In this document: positions 11,400 through 36,853 of the stretch, piece by piece | How the letters are laid out: every line of letters starts with the position of its first letter | Position numbering within the stretch: position 1 is the first letter of the stretch | DNA from: Tubiluchus corallicola | Lineage: Eukaryota; Priapulida; Priapulimorpha; Priapulimorphida; Tubiluchidae | DNA: 64,000 bases | NCBI GenBank assembly: GCA_030141605.1 | Contig: JAQGDQ010000579.1 | Location: forward strand, 43,501-107,500 | Direction of reading: 5' to 3' | Made by a program: the position numbers and the translations under genes | The notes under the pieces: generated by a model | Seen by the model: the letters and a program-made list of their open reading frames with translations, nothing else | What the model was told of the DNA's origin: nothing | Databases searched by the model: none

Positions 11400-11575
11400 A
11401 ATAAGTTTTTGCTGTATTTTGATCTTACTTAATTTTTCTTGTGAACTTTTGTATTACTTAGCTGCTTTTAATCGTCACTGTAATACTAGCTTCATGTATT
11501 TTCGTCTGCACAGCGTTCAAGCACTTATTCATAGAGATTTTGCGCTATACAAAAATAAATAAACTTGAAACTTAC
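11400..11575 (+). mobile_element. LINE/SINE 3' tail with 'tttgcgctata' motif
   Basis: 'gagattttgcgctataca' followed by 'aaataaataaacttgaaac' is the type of 3' end found in CR1/L2-like LINEs and the SINEs that use them. No coding part is retained. Confidence 0.4.
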
Positions 11576-14500
11576 ATTAAGGTAGGTGCTACTTAAGGGA
11601 ATCTGCTGATCTCAGCAATTCAAGCGTATATTTACAGTTTCACTTACGCTCGTAAATGAAAGTGTTTTTGTTTGACCCTGGATAGTCTTGTGCAAACAAA
11701 CTCGTCATTTCATCCCCAACGCGACCTGGTTATCCAATGAAAAGTGTTAAATTCAAGTTTGCTGCTGCGTTATTGTTTGGGCAAGTCTATAAGATTTCAA
11801 TAACACGGTGTTTAAACGTCATTTATTTTAGGCGTGGGCCTACCAGCTAGCAGAAGTTCATTAACAAGTTTAGGAACCAAACCCTCTCACCTGAGTTAAG
11901 TGCCAATTTACCGTAGAAACGCATTTCAAAGCCAGAAACAAGTCACTCAGTACGTTGGGTTTATTTTACTGCTTATTTTAAACTTCGAAATTTGCAAAGA
12001 ACTGCCTATAAAGCATAAATTTAAAATATACTACCTCTGTGTCCAAATATTCAGGCGTAGTGGTTGCCGTCATTCACATGAAAATCATGTCGTAATTGGG
12101 AGACTTCGTGACTTTTCGTAAGCGCATCGTGGCTTTCCGTAAATGCGCGCTGCTTAAACTAATTCAAACTTCTGCAGTTTACCTGATGTTCCCGCAAAAA
12201 TATTACAAAATTAGCTATCTATTTTTTTATTTTTTTGTTAATATCACTATATTTTTGATGAAGATTGACAGCCAGCTACTTTTTTTCAAAATACGAATGA
12301 CGTCATTGGAAAAGAATGGGCATCGAAAATGGGAAGGCCCAAGCCAACCATGAAATGATCGCGACTTTAAAGTGATTTTATTAGTTACAGAAGACACTTG
12401 TTGCAGTATTATTACTAAATCCTTTTAACATTTTTCAAGAACATTGAAATAAGCCCTAACTTCCTGGAAAGCTTGACCTTTCCTTTAAATTTAAATCTGT
12501 AAAAATAATTTACACCAATTAATCCAATTCAACAGAAAAGCGGAAACTGCAAGTGCAAACCAAAAACAAACACATAGAAAAACGATCAGACGTGCCCTGC
12601 ATACAATGTTCAGCCATTCAAACTTTTTCTGTTGTTCAGACTGCCTGACAGCCCACAAAAAGTTAAAAGTACACAGTTCACGTAGGCTGAACAATGAAGC
12701 ATACCTGCACTCATAAACAAGTAACTAAATAAATGTTTAATTGGGTTAAATAAAATGTAATTACAAAAATGTAGATTATCATGCCAATAAAAAACCTAGC
12801 ATCACCCAGCTGAACAAATGAAGTGGTAATTTCAACACCTACAAACAATGCCTCTTCAAAATGAATTCATGTGAGACTTAACAGCCTACATACTCCCAAT
12901 GCAAGGGGATAATCAGAACAGTAGGGATTAGAGTTCCACCAGGTGACCTGCAAATAATTATGCTCTATTGTGTTCTAATGAAAAGACAGTGATTGAGCGA
13001 ACTGGTTTCTGTAGGAGATCCATGCAATCCATCCATCCAGTCTAGGAAAACGTCCAAAATTCAGCCACTGATCAAATGATACAAATATGCTATAGTCTTT
13101 CCACGCTAAGCCTACGATTTAAATTACAATGAGTTTTCAGCTTTATTGCTGCTCTTAACATCATGTATCACTATCATAGTTTTCAATGTAATTGTGCAGA
13201 TTTCAAATTCGTCTGATCTCGGCATTGTTTGCAGTTTTTAACAAGCTATCCATTTTTCATCACGTACTACACACAGTAATGTTTATTGTTTATTATGTGT
13301 CTACAATGAAGTATGTTGAAAGAATAAACGTGAAGCGATTCTAAATTATTTCCAGTTTCATTTGCTTTACAAAAAGTCATTGGCGTTACCACTTAGTGAA
13401 CGTACGTTTTAACTAACAAATTCCGTTACGATGAGCTCTAGCTTTGAACGAATTTCACCAGGGCTAATGTGCATTTCGAGCACAATTCGAACAAACTGAA
13501 ATGACATTAACTACTTAAATAAATTGGCAGTGTCATGCGGACAGCAAAAATGCTAAACTGACGCAAAATCGAAATCATAGCTTACCGGTTAGCACCAAAG
13601 TCGTAAGTAACCAGCATAGGTGTATCCACAACACCATGTTTTTGGTTTTCCCTTCCACGAGCTTGTAAATAAAAACGATGCAGATTTTAGAAACACAATC
13701 AAAAACGCGCCCTATGCATCAAAACAGCCACTGTACAGTACTGTACCACTGTCGCTTCACCAACGGACCGTGTCACTTGGACGCGCACCTAAAAATCAAT
13801 GCGCGTACACGCCTTTCTGTTTTTGCTAAACAATGTCTGGCGAATGGATGCTTTTGGTATTGATTTTCGTATGAGCCCTCAAATAATACCGTATTTTAAA
13901 GTCCTGAGCTGCTAAAATTGCCTCTTGTGTTACTGAGTGCCTTTATTATGCGTGGGATACGTTACGTCTCGAGCAAATTGTTGGATGCTACAAAAGCTGA
14001 GGCGAATTAATCATACACCTGAGATCCGGCCCAGGCGGAAAATAGATACCTAGCGCCATCTCGTTCCAGCAATAACACACCCAAGCAAATTGCGCAAAAA
14101 GCCCCAGGCACAGACAAAAAATCAACTCATATGTTGAAAGAATTGAGTCATGACCCGATGACTAATAAAAGTGTTTCATTTTATTATGCCTTTATGTCGA
14201 CAAGTTTGCAACCTGAAAATTATGTAGTTAAGTAAGCCACGCTATGTTCAGTTAACTATTGCTATTAATTAACTAAATAAATTTGAAGTTCTAAATTTAC
14301 AGTACAAAAACTTGGACATGGATGATTGTTAACTTATAGCACAACGAGGTGTAAAAAATCCGTTTCGGTTAAGTTGAGGCCACTTAGCATCATTATCTTA
14401 TGACACAAGCAAAATGATTTATTGCTCTGAACATTTTTTCTTAGTAGAGGATTGGCGCTTTTAATGATTTGATATTGTCGTGTGTGTTGTAGTTTTAATG

Positions 14501-15250
14501 TATGTGGTGCATTAAATTGAATTTTTTATAAGAAAAGTCGATTTCCACCTTATCTTAGTAAATTACTGCTTCATTAGTTCCAGGAAAAACTAAGTATAGG
14601 CTACAGCAGACGTTAATTGCTCCCTCCCTATTCATGGAACCACTTTTGCGGTAACAGAGTGTAAAATTAATGTAGTATGTAAGAGTATTTGGTTTTATAA
14701 AATGAGCGTACAAATTAGATATCATCAAGATCTAGTACTTTTCTCTGAGTCAACTGAAACGTACAACAATAATTATAACAATTTTTTACGAAATTGAGGT
14801 GAAACAGAGATCTCCAAAGTTCTTTGCACTACTGCGCAGATAAGGTGTATGTACACAGTATCGGAAGACTTTGAGATCCTTTGCAGAATTTACGCATATA
14901 ATAAAGCGCTCTAAAGATTTTGACCTGTTAGTGCCATGTAGCGTGAGAATTCTAACTAAGTTGACTTGCTAGTGCCATCTAGCGCGAGAATTCTAACAAA
15001 TTGTTGTGATCAGCTGCGTTAAACAATTATTTTAATGTAGCTTAATTGAGTTGAAAAGTCAACAGACGGCGGGATATATAAACCCTGTGCGAAAGCATAA
15101 TTCTTTGCGAACCATGACCTGATTAGGGCAACGCCATTTTCAAATTAGTTTGGGTGTTTTGGACTGACAAAGCTGAAACTATCTTCAACCTGAGTTCGAC
15201 CATTTTTGGCACTTCAGTTGGGATGAAAAACGTGACCCTGATCAAAGAAG
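11576..15250. other. Gene-poor stretch, nothing firmly identified
   Basis: Short frames at 11900-12353, 12491-12694 and 13620-13863 show no domains and no splice support. A short direct duplication ('agtgccat.tagcg.gagaattctaac') lies at about 14931-14997. Otherwise I recognise no repeat family, RNA gene or exon. Confidence 0.3.
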
Positions 15251-15267
15251 GGGGAAATGTCATCTAT

Positions 15268-15960
15268 GTCAAGATCGCCTTAAACTGGGTTGGCTTCCAA
15301 AGAGACTCATATAAAATGTTACACGTATAAGTCAAACAGAATTAAGAACAATGTTTAAAATCCCAATTTTACAAGCACATAAAGACTTCTACACAATCCT
15401 GTTTTTATATAAATACATCAACAATATTAACACGCCCTTCATCAAAAATAAGCTTCTACTCCTCTTGGAGCCAACATTAAATCCAAGAACACACAATATT
15501 AGACAAATACGCACTAATAACAAATACGGCAACAATTCTATCACTAAACAAGGAGTTCAACATTGGAATACTCTGCAATCAAATTTAAAACTAAATTAAA
15601 AATACATACGTTAAATCGTTTTGAAAACCCAACATACGTAAACGGTAATATATAATCATCTACAAATTTTATTTATCCACGTCCATTTTAAATTATATGT
15701 ATATATTGTGTATAGTCTATTATAATTTGCGTGTAACATTATAATGTACATTTTTTAAATTTTTGGCATAGTAGTTTTTAGTTTACACTGGACGTATTTG
15801 CCTTTAACAGTTGTGTGAATTTTATTCTCATGCTGCGATGTTCTTTTATGCTTTTATAGTTGTGAATATTGATTTTTTAAGGCATATAAAGATTATTATA
15901 TATATATATAAATATAAAAATTGTCTGAAACTTTAAATGTGAAGTCTTTGTTCCTTGTTT
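15268..15960 (+). mobile_element. Non-LTR retrotransposon 3' end (RT C-terminal remnant)
   Basis: An 82-codon frame (15351-15599) reads FKIPILQAHKDFYTILFLYK and later NPRTHNIRQIR, KYGNNSITKQGV and HWNTL. This fits the LINE polymerase C-terminus pattern of RT-x-G-x-x-SI-x-x-G-x-x-x-WN(S/T)L. A further 5' piece (LGWLPKRLI) ends in a stop, so the copy is dead. An AT-rich 3' region with a (TA)n stretch follows to about 15960. Confidence 0.6.
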
Positions 15961-17480
15961 ATCCATAACTAATAAACAGCTATGCATCGAAGCCCTGAAA
16001 TTAATTTAAAAAATAGCTCATTTTCTTATTTTTAAATAATAAAATTACCCATCAATTCGAGTCCATATCATTCAAACTAACGTTCAATGTTGCTACATTA
16101 TGTGACTTTTGTCTAAATACAACAGAAACAGAACAGTCGACATGTTCAAAAATCATTTATTTTAAAAATAAGTTCAGCTGGTGCACCAAAGAAATTCTCT
16201 GATGGTCAGTATTAAGCAGAAGAAATTATACCAAAAATGATGCATTATTTCCAAAACGTAATGAAAATCAGCAAAAGTGACTAGGAAAATTATAATTCAA
16301 CGGTTCACAACTGCATAATTAGTAATAACATATTCTTTTAATTCTTTTTTGATGTTAACAAAATAAAATGAACGAAATTGTGTTTGATATCAATAGTAAC
16401 AATGGTTTTATTACAGAGTCACAGAGTGTAACAATAAGTTTCCTCTAAACTCTAATCTCTTACTTGACAAAGTCAAATAATCATAAGCCACCTTGCTTTT
16501 GATATCAAACAGGTCCAAACAGGATCATAATCGCGTAATATTAATTCAATCAATATTTGGAAAAACGAAAGACAGGTGTGATCAAACAAAAAAGGTGAAG
16601 TGTGAATGAATTAGTTTTGAAAACAATGTACTGTGTGATCTCTGACCTACATTTACTACAAAAATTTGCTGTAAATTGGATATCTCTGGTAGAATTCAGA
16701 AATCTTCCCTCCAAACACATTAAAAACGAAGAGAAAAACAGGAAATTGCCTAAAATGCCCTAATTTTAGTTGCACAAACAAGCGGTATCAATGAAACGAA
16801 ATAAAATTGCAACAACTTGGAACAGGATTGCATTGCGTTACATTGAATTGCCATCACAGAAACAACTAAACAACTGGAAGTTTTTAAAAAAACCGAAAAT
16901 TTGAGTTTTCTGTGCAAGCCATGATAAGCTTTTACTTAATCATAACAAATGAAATTTTGTTTACCATTTGTAAGCAGTTGTTCAGTAGCCATCATTAACA
17001 GTACACATAAATTAGATTCCTATGACTAACAATGAAGAAAAACTTCCGGTAACAGCACATAACTGAGATCATGCAGCAATTCTTAAATTTTAAGAAAATT
17101 ATGGATCCAAAAGCATTACTTATAAAGTGCTTGTTTTCGTTATTACCAAAGAAGTATCCCCACAAATAAGCCCACCTGGATGATTTTGGGATGCACAGTA
17201 CCTCCCCTCCCCCTCCCATCTCCCCCTCTGTGGTAATATACAGTTTAAGGAATGCACCAAAGCTTAAACTGAATATTGGCACAATATTACACTATAAATG
17301 CATCGAGGACGATAACTGATGGAGGAAATAATATTGTTGATATATCTGTTGTCGACTAAAATGTATTTGTTGCACAGTGGAAAACTCCAATCAGTAACAT
17401 TACATGTCAATACACTTAAAATAAATAGTTTACCCATATATGACTCCGCGGCTTGAAAATATGAAGTAATATGAAACAAT
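15961..17480. other. AT-rich stretch, nothing identified
   Basis: No gene, RNA gene or repeat family recognised. The minus frames at 16995-17479 have no domain similarity that I can see. Confidence 0.3.
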
Positions 17481-17489
17481 TTCTATCAA

Positions 17490-17950
17490 AACAGGCAGTA
17501 CTTTGAACTTCGTAGAAATTCAAAACAGGCAGTACTTTGAAATTTGTAGAAATTCAAAACAGGCAGTACTTTGAACAATGTAGAAATTCAAAACAGACAG
17601 TACTTTGAACAATGTAGAACTTGAAAACAGGCAGTACATTGAACTTTGTAGAAATTCAAAACAGGTAGTACTTTGAACTCTGTAAAAATTCAAAACAGGC
17701 AGTACATTGAACTTTGTAGAAATTCAAAACAGGCAGTACTTTGAACTCTGTAAAAATTCAAAACAGGCAGTACTTTGAACTCTGTGGAAATTCAAAACAG
17801 ACAGTCCTTTGAACTTTGTAGAAATTGAAAAGAGACAGTACTTTGAACTTTGTAGAAATTGAAAAGAGACAGTACTTTGAACTTTGTAGAAATTCAAAAC
17901 AGGCAGTACGTTGACTTACTGTAGAAATTCAAGAGGCAGTACTTTGAATT
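17490..17950. repeat. 34-bp minisatellite, about 13 units
   Basis: Units of the form 'gaaattcaaaacaggcag' + 'tactttgaactttgta' repeat every 34 bases with point variants (caatg for cttcg, gaaaagagac for caaaacaggc). 34 is not a multiple of three and all frames are interrupted, so it is non-coding. It has no spacer structure and is not a CRISPR. Confidence 0.95.
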
Positions 17951-20900
17951 ACTGTAGCAGTTCCAACACTTGCAAAAGTACAAACAATGAATGAAAAATC
18001 CATCCTGATCTGCCAAACAAGATTGACACAGATAATAATCTATAAATTGTATCTCAAAATAAGTCTTAATTAATTTTCACACAAATTCGTTTCATTACAG
18101 AGGGTGTTACATGATTACAGAAGTGCTTTTTTACGTATTGTATTCCTTAGGAAAAGAACATTCTTAAACTCGTTATTCGAATCGTCCATAATGCATTCAT
18201 ACGAGATTCGAAGTAAATGACAAATACGAATAATTGATCGTATTTGCGATGCATTGAAGGCAGCAGCCGGTCAACAAAGTACTTCATTGTTACATTCTAA
18301 GTGCCCAGGAGAACTCTCTACTGTACACCTTTTCTCCGAGCACCAAGAAATGTGTCCAAACTTTGAACACGTTTTACTCAGAACCGATGCACAGCTGCTG
18401 CTGATTTGATTTTCTCAACGCTGCATAATTAGAATTTGAAAATCGTAAGAATTACGAATGTGACACTTTTTCAACTTCAAATCACTGCAGCCTCGAGAAT
18501 TAACACAGTACCCAAACGAGTAGACGGCAACTAGCTGGTACAGGTAGACGTACCAAGAAAGTGACTAGGTACAAAACGTCCACTTTGGTAGTAGTTGCGG
18601 TCTACAAACCAGTGAAAAACCAAAGCATCAAAATGAAGCTTCAGTTTTTAACCACCGATTTTTTGTACTCAAAGTTCTTAACATCGCTTAAGGAGACTCT
18701 ACTCCTACGATTCACCAAACTCGCCTCGAAGCAACGAAATCGTTCTTGCTCTTGACTTTACCCACCCAAGTCGTTAAATCATTCTCAAACACGAAAGTAG
18801 AAAGTCAGGCTTTTTGTCTGCGCACAGCCAGCCCTCTTATCTTCTAATACATTCAACTCCTGTTACTGGTACCAGTCTAAATATCGCATCAACACTTTGC
18901 TCTTTTCAGTGGGAAGCAGACAAACTGTCGCTAATTTACAACAGTTCTCATATACGGCAAACTAAAGCGGCAAAAACAACTTCGTTGCAAATTCACATGT
19001 TTCTAGTGTCCAATGCAAAAATCTTTTATTGACACCAAAGCTGTATAAACACAAGAAACTAGTTGAGGTTAGAAACACAAGGCATGCGAGATGACACGGT
19101 TCGACGAAAGAAGTGTCTGTCTGGCAATATTTTTTTGTTTTAAATATATTTTATGTAAACTGTGTACAAAGAAGACTAATGTCTGTGTTAAATTAACCAG
19201 TCAACCTCACTATGTTTAACATTATTCATTCACAAATCTGGTGTCAATAAAAAAACTGCGGAGTACCGAAACTAGACATGGAAACACTAAGACAGAATTG
19301 TGCTTTAGTACAATCTGTCATACACCACTTCACAATGAACTGATCTTAGATTTTGTGAAGCTTTTTTGTAACATCAAATCATATTTAATAAGCCAGACTC
19401 TTTTAAACATCGCAGACTAGATTCGGATGATGCCGCAGCAACAAGGGTGTCGTGCAGTACCTCACCAGAGACATCATAAGCAGATTTCACACAATCGATT
19501 TAAATGAGACTGGCCCGCTAAACATGAATTGTGACGGGAAGCTTTAGGCCAATAGAGCTGAAATCTTCCCTCCCCATTCGCCAACATTTCATGAAATGAC
19601 GATGACTAAAAATGAACAATATTTACAGGATGGCACAACTCACACACGACTGTCCATTCAGATTTCATATATCACACAGCCACCTTTTCTTTCCATTAAT
19701 CCTACGTACGATCAGCGAACTCACAATCCTCTCAATACGAACACGCATCAAACATCATGAACGTCGACAAATTCCAATGACAAGTAGTACAGCACAATAA
19801 TAATATGTACACACGACGGGAAGGGCTGCAAGATTGCTCGTTTTGCATTCCAATTCTTTAATTTTTTTGCACTTTAAAGAGCCTTCTTGATTCAATTAAA
19901 ACAGCAAAACTCTTGCAAAAGTAGCACCCACCATAGTCAACACTATACTACATGTCCAATACCAGCCACGTGTGAATTGGAAAAACATGAGCGTGAAACG
20001 ACAGCGCAAATGATATCAAAAATAGATTACAAAACTAGTCTATGATCTAGTAGCCCAATCATACAAGCCTGCGTGTGTAATATTTACACTATTTTACGTA
20101 AAATAGGAAATTTAGAATGCTGCACACAGCAGTATGATGACACAGTATTTGCTTGCGAATAAATTAAGTCGTTTTTTACATTTAATTTACTGAAACTCTG
20201 TTAAGTGGTGGAAATTAAGCTGTCAGCCATTTTTGCACCACAACATACACGCTGTTCATAATCAACAATTTCTTATCAATTCTGCGTCCATTAGTCAATT
20301 CCTTTACATTTGTTAAAAGTTCAAATCAATTCTACATCTCAAACATTCCTCATCAAGCCAAGTTATGCTAGTTGAAAAAAAATCAAAGTTGCTTGTGCGA
20401 GGAAAAAACGGCGACTGCACCATGACTGGGCTACTAGACTGTACACGATTCTCAGCAAAATGCGGCTTTTCGTTACCAAGCCGACGGCGGAGAAATGTAA
20501 ACGAAAGTATTTACAACGAGGTGATAAACAGTGTCACCTGGTGAGCAAAAAGGCATTGACTGCGAATGTCTAAGCATTAGCAATTCACCATGTAAACAGC
20601 TCTATGATTTCCTAATAAAAAATTAAAACACAGAAAGCTTATTAATGTAATTTTAAGCTTCCTGAATTATTCAGCAATGCAAGACATTCCACTAAACGAG
20701 ACTTTGGGCAATTATTGCTAGTGTCCTACAAAGACATTTGCCTAATATTTAACAGTAACAATAGCCAATCATCATAGTTCTGATGGCACTCACTTCCATA
20801 TTTAACTGCCCAACTCTCGATAATTTTGAACAAGTATGCAAAAAATGCAGGAATATCTTGCATTATTGAAAAATCAACATCTTTAACTGTTGTTCACAAG

Positions 20901-21620
20901 TACCGTTAAATTTCACATATCTGAGCAGAAAAGTAGCTTCACATTCTGCAGGCAAAAACATCTTTTTAACTTCGAATACCGGAAATCTTCATCTTGGTCA
21001 TTCTGGTCCAAATAATGGAAATCTTTATCTTGGTCGATCTGGCGTTACCTTTTCAGGCAACTATTACATAAATCCAGAATGATTTCATTCAATTTAAAAG
21101 AAGAGTGCGGCAGAGACAGAAATGCAAGATTGCAATCGCTCAACACATATAACATTTTGTACTTAAATTCTACCTGCGATTTCGCAGAAATGTAACTTTG
21201 TGGATACCAAATAAAACAAGTTTATACAAAGTGGCAGTCGAACCGACGCCCGCTTTCAATTAGACGAATCCCCCCCTCTTATTATTCTCTAAACTTTGTA
21301 ACTAAGATACATCATTTTAACACAGCATCTTGCAAACATAAATTGCTTAAATGCCTTAAAGGTATCCTACATCAGGAAGTCGACAGATAGACATACAGAA
21401 GCAGTAGAAATCAGTGAAGTACTGACAGCCGCCGACGTTTTTTTGCTGCCGATTTGATGAAAGCACCATCACAAGTCTTTTGAGTCGTGAAGAAAATCAG
21501 CAAGATCGGTGAATACTGCTGAATCCAGCATCGCATGCAATGCCTTTTGCTCGTGGTCAAAGTCTTAGCAATAATTTACAATGCAACTATCTTTTCCTGA
21601 AAAAGAAAATACGAATTAAT
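17951..21620. other. AT-rich stretch downstream of DDX6, nothing identified
   Basis: Only short frames without recognisable domains (for example 18561-18755 and 18814-19032). No exon, RNA gene or element end was recognised. Confidence 0.3.
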
Positions 21621-21624
21621 AGAG

Positions 21625-22780
21625 GCTGAAGCCGAGTCAGTTGCTACAACATCAGCTGAGCCACACAGTAAATCAGCTAGCCTGACTGATGCTGAGTCAG
21701 TTGCTACAACATCAGCTGAGCCACACAGTAAATCAGTTAGCCTGACTGAAGCTGAGTCAGTTGCTACTACATCAGCTGAGCCACACAGTAAATCAGCTAG
21801 CTTGACTGAAGCTGAGTCAGTTGCTGCTACACCAGCTGACTCACACAGTAAATCACCTAGCTTGGCTGAAGCTGAGTCAGTTGGTACTACATCAGCTAAC
21901 TCGCACAGTAAATCAGCTAGCTCGGCTGAAGCTGAGTAAGTTGTTACTACATCAGCTGACTTACACCGTAAATCAGCTAGCTCGGCTGAAACTGAGTCAG
22001 TTGCTACTACATCAGCTGACTCACACAGTAAATCAGCTAGCCTGACTGAAGCCGAGTCAGTTACTGCTACATCAGCTGACTCACGCAGTAAATCAGCTAG
22101 CCTGACTGAAGCTGAGTCAGTTGCTGCTACATCAGCTGACTTACACCGTAAATCAGCTAGCTCGGCTGAAACTGAGTCAGTTGCTACTACATCAGCTGAC
22201 TCACACAGTAAATCAGCTAGCCTGACTGAAGCCGAGTCAGTTACTGCTACATCAGCTGACTCACGCAGTAAATCAGCTAGCCTGACTGAAGCTGAGTCAG
22301 TTGCTGCTACATCAGCTGACTCACGCAGTAAATCAGCTAGCCTGACTGAAGCTGAGTCAGTTGCTACAACATCAGCTGAGCCACACAGTAAATCAGCTAG
22401 CCTGACTGAAGCTGAGTCAGTTGCTACAACATCAGCTGAGCCACACAGTAAATCAGCTAGCTTGGCTGAAGCTGAGTCAGTTGGTACTACATCAGCTACC
22501 TCGCACAGTAAATCAGCTAGCTCGGCTGAAACTGAGTCAGTTGCTACTACATCAGCTGACTCACACAGTAAATCAGCTAGCCTGACTGAAGCTGAGTCAG
22601 TTACTGCTACATCAGCTGACTCACACAGTAAATCAGCTAGCCTGACTGAAGCTGAGTCAGTTGCTGCTACATCAGCTGACTCACGCAGTAAATCAGCTAG
22701 CCTGACTGAAGCTGAGTCACTTGCTGCTACATCAGCTGACTCACACAGTAAATCAGCTCGGCTGAAGCTGACTGACTTTT
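21625..22780. repeat. 60-bp minisatellite, ~19 units, open frames on both strands
   Basis: Nineteen 60-base units follow each other with no insertion or deletion. In the plus frame each unit encodes a 20-residue repeat such as EAESVATTSADSHSKSASLT, interrupted once by TAA at 21937-21939. A minus frame, VRLADLLRESADVAATDSAS per unit, appears open across the whole array. Either could be coding, but no start, splice support or family match decides it. Variants are arranged in higher-order blocks: one ~180-bp block recurs at 21961 and 22141. DDX6 ends 1 kb away on the minus strand. Confidence 0.9.
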
Positions 22781-22799
22781 CAGCTGAATTGGCTTAAAG

Positions 22800-23755
22800 A
22801 AAAAATCACCTAAGTCAGCTAAAGCTGCGAATTTTTGTTAATTAAATAAATTATAAATTGTTAGTTAACTATTAATTATGGAGACAAATTTTTAAAATAA
22901 TTCGTATTGCTTATACACAGAAAGAGCTAATGCACAAATTCATATAATGCATTAGAGATGAATTTTTCATTATTATAAAAAAGGGTATGGATTTATTGCA
23001 AATATAATTTGAATCCAACTCTTGGCGAGGCTTATCTTGATTACCAAATCAAAACCAAAACACCAAAATGACCGATGCGTGTGACTAACGTTTCCTATTT
23101 GTGCATTTACTTTTGAATTGACCAGCTTTCTCGTTCAAAAATTTCTGAAGTTTAGTATTTCTGCCAGCACACGCACGATCTGACCGCGAATCTGCAATAC
23201 ATTTGCCATATTTCAACCAGTGATTTACAGTGTCACGTGATTATCGCAAGAGCGAAAAACCTTCGCAGCCGGCAAAAATGTTGGCTAGCTCGAATAGGAT
23301 CACTGAGCAGCTGAGCTGGTGGGACTAAAGCTGGGTTTCTTATTGGCTAGGTCGACTGTAGAAATAAACCAGACGGAGCTCAGATGAAACCGTGCGGTTC
23401 TGGGCTCTGCGAATAAACTAAACTTTTAAGGAACTGCTATGGACTTGCACCCATTTCAATTCGTATCTCTATCTATGGTTATAAATAATTGGTGAAAGAA
23501 TAACCATCTTGAAGTGTCAGCTGCTGCACTTGTTGTTACTAGATGCTGCAATTATACGGCAAAATGACACGTCTCAATCATGAAGTCATACAGTAGGTGC
23601 CATTTATTAGATTAGCGGTTAACAGAATCAGTTGCTTAATTTATTATGAAAAGGCTTATTATTTCACAGCATATCAACCGTACAGCACAGCAATTTCTTA
23701 GTGCTACAGTAGCAGTCACAGTATTTCATCTTACCTATGTAATAACTATACAACT
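22800..23755 (-). other. Region 3' of DDX6, likely including its 3' UTR
   Basis: On the minus strand, AATAAA hexamers occur at about 23640-23645 and 23603-23608, roughly 110-150 bases after the DDX6 stop. Either could be the polyadenylation signal. No other feature was recognised between here and the 60-bp minisatellite. Confidence 0.4.
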
Positions 23756-35482
<11,727 letters not shown>

Positions 35483-35910
35483 TGTGTGTAACTGTCAGGC
35501 GTTGCTGCTTATAGATTCCTGATTACTTCAAAGTCCTAATGATTGTGGCACTTGGCAATGTAATAGCAATTGGTCCTCCACTCAATGTTCAAACGTATAT
35601 TTATAAATCACTTGTTAATATAAAGTAGCATATATCTGACCTGAAAAAAAATAGATTCAGCTTCATGTTAGTTCAAGAAAATTAAATTTAGGCTTAGGTA
35701 TCATATGTGCAGGACTAGTAGTAAACTAAGAACTAACTTGAATGATTCATTAGCTTAGAAGTGACACCTAAGCATTGCTTGGGATATTACCAGACAATAT
35801 TTTATTCATGTGTCTGGGCTGGCAAATGCAGCTTGCGGCCTATTTACATTAAATAATTTGGGTATGACACACTTTCAAATAATTAAAATGATGAACAGAG
35901 GGAGAGAGGA

Positions 35911-35950
<40 letters not shown>

Positions 35951-36174
35951 ATTGGCTAAGAATGCTACAGATCACCCAGTCAGAGAGAGCACCTCATTCT
36001 GCTATCAATAATGGCGGCGTCTTGGCATTAGAGACTGGGAAAAAAGTAAGGAGAAGTTGATAATTTGAAAGAAAAATTGCATTTTATTCGTTTACTAAAT
36101 CATTTATCTTGGTAAATGGGGGTACAGCAAAAGGGTATGATGGGGCAGGAATATCGCCCTGAAAAGGCAAGTGC
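35483..36174 (-). promoter_or_regulatory. 5' flank of DDX6, probable promoter and 5' UTR region
   Basis: About 690 bases separate the DDX6 start codon from the Mutator-like element. They contain a (GA)n run at about 35917-35949 and a plus-strand 'aataatggcggcgtcttgg' at about 36008, which resembles the YY1-type AAnATGGCGGC motif of TATA-less housekeeping promoters. The transcription start site cannot be placed. Confidence 0.4.
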
Positions 36175-36844
36175 GGCGCTATTACACTTTCGCACCGCAT
36201 AGTTTTTTCTGGCCTATTGGTTGTTTTCACGCCTGCAGGCCAGAAAGCAGACCAACAGGCGTAATATACACCATATTCCCATAATATTATTGGTTTTTAG
36301 GCGTTACAATTCCAGATTAAAATCATACATTACTTACCGTCACCATCACGCAAAAAGCTGCACGTGAAGAACTGTGTTTACACCACTAATACGCAATCGC
36401 TCTCGCGCAGTGACGTATGTGGCCCTTAACCTGTATTTTTAGTTTCTTTGCATAATTTATGATTATTATGGTTGCAGCCACGGGAGTTTGTATCGTATTA
36501 CAGTGTTCCCACATATTAGATTATAAAAGTAAAGGTTTTTTCTTTATTTCGTAAATGCAATTAAGATAAAAGTGTGTCACGTGCCTTTTAAGCTAGGCCC
36601 TGATAATGCATAAACTAGTACGAAATACGTCACGTGACTACACACACAAACAAGATGGCGATACAAACTATATAGGTGTAGAACTGTGAATACAATGTAA
36701 TTATACCTAAATATATGATTAAATTACCACGAGATTAGCTTAAACATTCACTGATGACGTGAGAATAATAGAATAATGACCTACGAGCCTAGAAACGAGT
36801 AATAACCTAGAAAAAACTAGGCGGTGCGAAAGTGTAATAGCGCC
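36175..36844. mobile_element. Mutator-like (MULE-type) non-autonomous element with 9-bp target duplication
   Basis: The ends are inverted repeats of about 36 bases with one mismatch, beginning GGCGCTATTACACTTTCGCA. The 9-mer ggcaagtgc is present on both sides (36166-36174 and 36845-36853). The 670-bp interior has no transposase. It carries 'aagatggcgatac' near the right end. A 9-bp duplication with long TIRs fits Mutator-like elements. Confidence 0.85.
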
Positions 36845-36853
36845 GGCAAGTGC

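Noticed and set aside
17490-17950. Possible CRISPR-like array
   Set aside because: Units are contiguous with no unique spacers, and the genome is eukaryotic.
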